This document shows, in pieces, positions 54,601 to 61,600 of a stretch of DNA of 64,000 bases. The first letter of the stretch is position 1. Each line of letters starts with the position of its first letter. Source of the DNA: Eumeta japonica (lineage: Eukaryota; Arthropoda; Insecta; Lepidoptera; Psychidae); the NCBI GenBank assembly GCA_005406025.1, contig BGZK01000076.1:1-64000 (forward strand), read 5' to 3'. Position numbers and translations under genes: made by a program. The notes beneath the pieces were generated by a model that was given only the letters and a program-made list of their open reading frames with translations, did not search any database and was not told where the DNA came from.

Positions 54601-55566
54601 TAAGAGTTCAATACCACCAAGTTCTTCGATCTTATCCCGTTTGACTTCAACAGTATGTGGTCTATAGCATTGTCATGTCGTAAAGGCACCCGTTTTTTTG
54701 GTTTACTAAACCTGGATATTTCTGCGACAATACCCTACACATTTATGTTAGTTCATACATCTTGACAGTAATAGTTCCACCATCTGGAATTATTTCAAAG
54801 TACACTATAAACCTACATAATTCCACCAGACGCATAACAAGATCTTAGGGCTCGAATCGACCTGTCTTCACAACGGGTCAAGATGATTGTCCTTTGTCCA
54901 TCACTGATTTTCCATATTTGGATTATTCAAATGAATGCATCTTTCATCGCAAGTAAAATGCGTTCAATAAAACGATCATCACTTCTATTCGACGTTTTGC
55001 TTGAATCCCTTTTAATTCGTGGGGCACTATTCGACAAGCTTTTTAGGTGTTACCCAATGATTTTAAGTGGCGATGTACGGTGTCTTTAGAAGGTCCAAAG
55101 GAGTTCGACATTCGACGAGTGCTGGTACTAGGTTGGTTTTCTACTGCTTCTTTTGTATCCTCAATATCCCATGGAGTTGGGAGACCAGAGCGCGAATGAT
55201 CTACCAGCGGCAAATCCCCACTATTAAGAACGATTAAACCGACGGTGTGCCGTCCGCTCATTGCCTGTGCCTTCTATTTCAATTTCGCACACTTCCCTCG
55301 CTGCTGCGGCTGCTTTAACCTTACCTTTCCGACAACGTCTTAACAATACACTAATTTCATATTTATCGCACGCCACACGTGTTATTGGCAAAATATCTTG
55401 CTCCGTCAATCAACACTAACAGTATCATTGATAGAAAGTAAAAGGTTGTATTCTTCATAGAACCAGAGACTTGTTGTAAATTAATGACATGTATATGTAT
55501 AGAAGCGTATAAATTTCAGTTATGAAAACCGACATCACTTATGAGACATCTTCAGTAATACGTGTA

Positions 55567-55644
<78 letters not shown>

Positions 55645-58600
55645 CACTATGTGCACTATAGATTATCTGTCTGCTGTTTTTATAACGATTTGAACTCTAC
55701 CTTTTTGTTAACAAATATGCCTTAGGTGCATTTCCGTTCTGTTTTTATTCAAAGTTATTTAATCCACGTCTTTCAAAAATGTGTATTTTTATCCCAAATA
55801 TTTTAAAGTAAGAAATACACCTATAGTTTATATATCTTGGATACTGAGGTGTAAAGTATAAATTCTTACTGCTGCACGATGTAAAGTCAAAATGGGCGTT
55901 AGACTTTGCGACACCCGCGTCGCCTCTACCCGTCCGTCAGCCACTCGCGTGTTCATCGAGTCCCCTACTACCGGTTCCCATCGCTGATCATCCGCTTTCC
56001 GTTCGCGGCAGGCCAGTTCCCGAAGCACTCTTCGATAGCCTGCCTCAACATCTCCAACAACAATCTGACCAGCAACAAGCTGCAGCTCATCGGGCGGCCG
56101 TTCGTCTACCTCTTCAACCTGACCGTGCTGGACGCGTCGGCGAACAACCTCACCGAGTTCCTCGTCCACAACAACAGGAAGATATTTATCGATCTGTCCG
56201 GTGAGTGTACATGTAAATGTTGAGATAGATAAATATAAATAAACAATCTTGTATAAATTCAGTTGTTGCTTATGATGTCTGTTGCCCCTTACCGCTAATT
56301 TTTACATGTGTCATTGCTGTCTTCTTTGGAAAATTGAACATGTTTTTGCTATGATGTCCGTAAAAGATGACGCTTTCTCTGTTAATAATAATATTTATAT
56401 TTTAAAATTTGTCAACAAAATGTTTCGTTTACCACTATATACTAAATACATAAAATGACATTAATATGTATTAGCGTCAATTTAATCCTTGAAAAGGATT
56501 ATTATTAAGTAATTTTAGAACATTTTGTACTTTTATTCTAGAAAATGTATTAATTATAACCACATTTTTTATAATTTAATGCCATCTGCTGTATAATAGA
56601 AATCTTGAAGGCGTCAAGCGGGTGTTAAAATACTTTACTTAAGTACAAAAATTATGTGACGTATATAGTGAATTTAAGTCTGATTCGTTACAACTGTAGC
56701 TTTTATTATGAATGCAAACATGGCCTATCGCATAAGCCAGCGGCGGTATTATTGTGTCTAAAACCCGAGGAAAATACGATATAGTCAATAAAGAACTGAT
56801 TATATACAGGCAACAACTACCTGCCATGCAAGCATTTTCAACGGGCGATGGAGAGCAGCAACAGTTCCCTGGTGACGTTCCTGAACTACAACGAGACCTA
56901 CTGCGCGCTGGACCTGCGGTTCAACTGGTTCAAAGACGTGCAGATAGTTCAAATAGATCATTTGCGAGTCCAGAAAGAGGTAGGTATTTGAACGTTTAAT
57001 ATGAACCGAGTAACAACTTAATCATTTTGACATGCTACCGTTATGTTATATATCTAAATATATTGTATTCTATAAATGTTATTATAGCGGTGAATTAGTT
57101 TGAAAACGCAAAGTGTGGCACAAAAAACGGGGATAAAAAATATTGAAAGTTTTTAAAAAATCGTAAAAATTAAAATACAGGAAAACGAAAGAGAAATAAA
57201 ATGTCCAAAATTGTGAAACAACTCGCATTATACAAACGTTTATACTTTATAATCTTTAATTCACTATGGTTGTTTTTAGTATGCAAAGATAACACAAAAT
57301 AAGAAAACTACAATATGTAACTGTTATTATAGATCTAAAACTAAGTCACAGATATATTTATTGCGTATAAGTACTGCGGTCGATGTCAAATCATCAGAAA
57401 AAAAATAGTTTTCATTCTATTAATTTACGAATTAATTTACTTGATTTTTCATACATTGTGATCAATTTTGAAAATATATTTTTGTATTACCATCAATAAT
57501 ACTATTATAATGTAATTACGTACCTTTGAAAAGGCATTTTTAACTCAAGCAAATTTAGTGTTTTTACGTGATAGAATGTTATTCATCTCTATGTAAACTG
57601 ACTGAGTCGATTTAGGTGTTCGGTAAAATCAAATCCATCTCGCGTAGAAGCGCTCCGACAAATAGTAGACTTCTGGCATTTCCAGTTAAACATAAGCTGT
57701 CGACACATCAAACCGGCCGGCATCAACTGCACGTGCGTGCCGGAAAGGCTGGAGCTGATGGGCGACGAGGTCACCAACTTGGTCGCCGTCGACTGCTCAG
57801 GCAGGAAGCTGAAGGAGATGCCCACGGAGCTGCCGCCCAACACCGTCAAACTCAACGTGTCTTATAATAATGTAAGAAATAATAATTTTAGTTCGTATTT
57901 GTATGTTTATATTTTTCAACACGCTTTTATTATCTTCATCTGTATCTATCTATCATTTTATGTTTGTAACGGAATCTTAGAGACGGCATCTCATACACTT
58001 GTAATTATTGGATCATCATGAAACTTGGCAATTGTGTGTAATTTTGATGGCAACACAACGATATGGTAACATTGGAATGACTTGATGATGGAGTTAGTGG
58101 GTAGGCACAAGAACTCCATAACGTAATGACATATTTTAGCCGCATTTGAGCTTGTTGGCATTGTCTTGATATATACTGTGGCCATTAGTAATTTTCAGGG
58201 TCTGATGATGGAGCCAAAAAATAGGTACTAACATTCCATAATAAAACACTGTATTCTAGCTGTGGTTGGGCTTATTAGAATTGCATTGAATTGCACTTTG
58301 GCCATTATTAACTTTCAATACCTGGCGATGGAGCCAGAAGATTGACATTGGAGCTCGGTATCGGAAGAACATATATATATCTTAGCCGTATTTAAGCTTG
58401 TTGGAATTGTCTTGAAATGCACTTGGCTATGATTAGTATCCAGGCTTTTGTTATGCAACTAGAAGATTGGCACTGGAAATTTATAGACGAACAACCTATC
58501 CTAGCCGTTCGCTGGATTTGTCCCGAAAGTTTGGCCTTTATCGATTTTCAGGGCTTCATGATGAAGCTGGAAGGTTGGCACTGGAACTTCATGACGGAAC

Positions 58601-61600
58601 TAAGTATTCTAAACATATTGCTAATTTTAAAATTCAACCAATTCAACATATTGGTGAGAAACGTACCTAAAAATGTCAACCTCAGGGCCTGGCCTATTGT
58701 ATAAGAACCTCTCTTTCCTATCAGACCTGTAAGAGGTTGACCGTTTAATTGTTCATTACTCATGGGAACAATAATGAAAAATGAAACTACAACAGTAGTT
58801 TCATTTTTAATTTTGTCATTAATTAGTTTTATATTTGTGTTACAAATATAAAACTAATACACACGTTTTAATGGTGTGCCGAACTGGAAAAATTAAAAAT
58901 ATTTTTTAATATAGGGATGAAGTGATTAAAGAAAAAATTAATGACATTGTAAAAAAGCGGGGGCTGCTTTGTACCATTTTACATGTTTATCCTGACTTTA
59001 TTTTAAAAATTAGCTACCTATGAAATATGTCCTACAGTAATAAAAATACAATTTCTGTAGAAGTCTTATTCAGGTACGTGTGATAAACTATATGCGCAGT
59101 TATGATACGCGTTTAATTTCCACATCGGCAAAGTTTTGGCGTCTATTGTAGCTACACCACACCGCTAGTGTCGTCTTGATTATCTCATCGGTGTGTGTCT
59201 GTAAGATTTTTTGTGATAGTTATGGATATGAAATAGGCAGTAACTAATTATTATTCATAGAATTGTAAAATGAAGCTGTTTCCAGAAAGAAAATATCAAT
59301 TTGATACCGTTTTTAGGGTTCTGAGCCACAATGGCGAAAACGGAACCCTTCGTTTCGTGATGTCCGTTCGTCCGTCCGTATGTCACAGACATTTTATTCA
59401 AAAATTACAAAATGTATATTGATGAAATTTATAGTGTAGTTAGTGTCTTAAATAAGCCACTACTTATTTTGATAGTTAAATAAATATTTCCAAAAACAAA
59501 TAAATATTTCTAGGGGGGCACTCCATACATGCAATAAAAGAATTTTTTTTTGTAAACATCTACGTATGGCACACATTTCGAAAGTTCTTTTGAAAACAAT
59601 TTTAGATTGTGAGTCCATTAGAATGCGAGTCCTGTTTACGCGTGTCCGTTTTCTTTTGTAGTTTGCCTACAGAACAATATAAAAAAAACTAGCCAAGAGT
59701 ATATCAGGCCACATTATAGGGTTCCGAAGCACTACCTAGCACTAGAAATGCACTACAGAGGAAACAAGTACATTGTTACACTTTTTCCATGTTTCCCATA
59801 CAGAATAGTTATAAGCACTTTAGTCGCCTATAACTAGGAAAACAAGTAGGTATGTGGGCTATTACTATTAAATTAGTATAAACTAAGGTGCATCAACAAA
59901 GGAGAGTATCTTCATTGCACTTACGTTTTTTTGTTGAGAAGCGTAGTTTCTGGGTAACATAACTCAGAAACAGTACATCCGACAATGTTCAAAATAATTT
60001 TCGTTGAAAATGTTTATTGTTATCTCTGTTATTTTTTTTATATTTTTTGACATACGGTTTAGAAAATAAAGGGAGGGACACAATTTCTGCTACCTTTGGA
60101 GCGGTTATTTCCGAAATTATTCACATAATCAGAAAAATTGCTTAAAAATCTTAAGAGTTTTCAAAAGAACTGTCGAAATATGTGCCATATGTTCATTTGT
60201 GCTAATAATTTCTTTTTTCAGTTTCTGTTACATGTATGGAGTGTTCCCCTAGAAATATTTATTTATGTTATTTATCCACCAAAGTAATTAGCGACTTATA
60301 GAAGACACCTACAATATAAATTTCATCAATATACGTTTTGTAGTTTTTGAATAAATTGCTTGTGACATACGGACGGACGGGCGGACGGACGGACATGATG
60401 ATACTATAAGGGTTCCTTTTTGCTATTTTGGCTCGGAACCAGCCTTTGTACGCACTTTATATACAGTCATGTCAAATACTCCGTGCATAACTGGAATAGA
60501 ATACTAAAGTTAAAACCGAAATATTGATCCATTTTTTATAACGAATCACCCCACTGCCGACCATTGTTATGATGGGCAGTGGATGTAAACCTCTTGTCAT
60601 TTTAGATTGAGAGGTTGGATTGGATTTTGTATTAATATGGTTTCGATGTTGCCCAATGGAGGTTGGGGACAACTATCGCTGATATCGCTCTCGTCACCGA
60701 TATGGTGATGACACAACGTGCGGGATCTACGCGTTAACGTGCAGTGCCAGAGCTGAGTGAGCGGTTCAATTTGACTCAAGTTCAAAACTCTTCGGTCAGT
60801 CAGTTCGTGGCCAGAATCGAACCCGGTACATTGTGGTTCGAATACGACGTTCTTAACCACCGAACCACCGACGCTCTAATGGTGGCTGGTTTGTGGCTGT
60901 GGCTGCCTGAGCTCACGTTTAAAAGGTATTCGATTTTATTTTTCGCAATCCGCAGATAACTTCGCTGGCGGCCGTCGGCGACGACCTGTCTTACGAGCAT
61001 CTTCGGCAACTGATTGTCGACTACAACGACATCTCCAGTATTGTGGAGTTGGAGGGGACAAAGTTCATAGACAACTTCATGCTGTTCTCCATCATGCACA
61101 ACAAGCTCAAAACTGTTAGTGGTTGTTTATTTTATTTTGAAATATTGAGTAGAAATAAAATTACTAAGAATTTTGAGATCTAGATATTTCGTGCATATGT
61201 GTTATAGCTTTGTGTGATCTGTGTTTATGCATAAATTGTGCAACTTAATTTTCTATACGAGAATATAATCTAGATAAATCTACAACTCTCAAAACCAGAG
61301 AGTATGATTAAAAAAATCAATTATATTTTTCGCCGTAAAAATAATGCATTAAAGTGAGATGCTACTTTTTTCTCTATTTTATTCGAAGGTATTTTTTTCT
61401 CTAATTAATCACACAAGATTGCATTTTCTTGTAATTTATTTCCAATGCAAACACAGACATGACCCTGATATAGGATAACTAACAGGAAAGTACTTTTCGT
61501 CGTGAAAACGGATGGATGAAGGTCGTTTCCTACTCGGATCTTGTACTAAAAATATCATCTCATGAGCATATCCTTATTTTTTTTATCAATGAAATCAATA

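Larger units (their letters stand above)
51097..56011 (+). other. hfw: halfway intron between exons D and E
   Basis: 4.9 kb with a repeat copy (51240), two diverged ~100-bp direct repeats near 51.87 and 51.98 kb (AAAACATACCAAATGAAC versus AAAACAAACCAAAGGAGC), the mariner and the (TA)n run. Confidence 0.75.
57872..60955 (+). other. hfw: halfway intron between exons G and H
   Basis: 3.1 kb made up largely of the 120-bp tandem repeat, the paired hairpins, the two Rep-A pieces and a SINE fragment. Confidence 0.75.

Noticed and set aside
55828..56169. 113-codon open frame on - opposite exon E
   Set aside because: Antisense shadow of the GC-rich halfway exon on the other strand.
57616..57685. Apparent extension of exon G upstream
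   Set aside because: The acceptor at 57684-57685 gives the phase needed after exon F and the conserved LNISC start; the upstream sequence is in another frame.
60800..61099. 99-codon open frame on - opposite exon H
   Set aside because: Antisense shadow of exon H and the adjacent SINE fragment.
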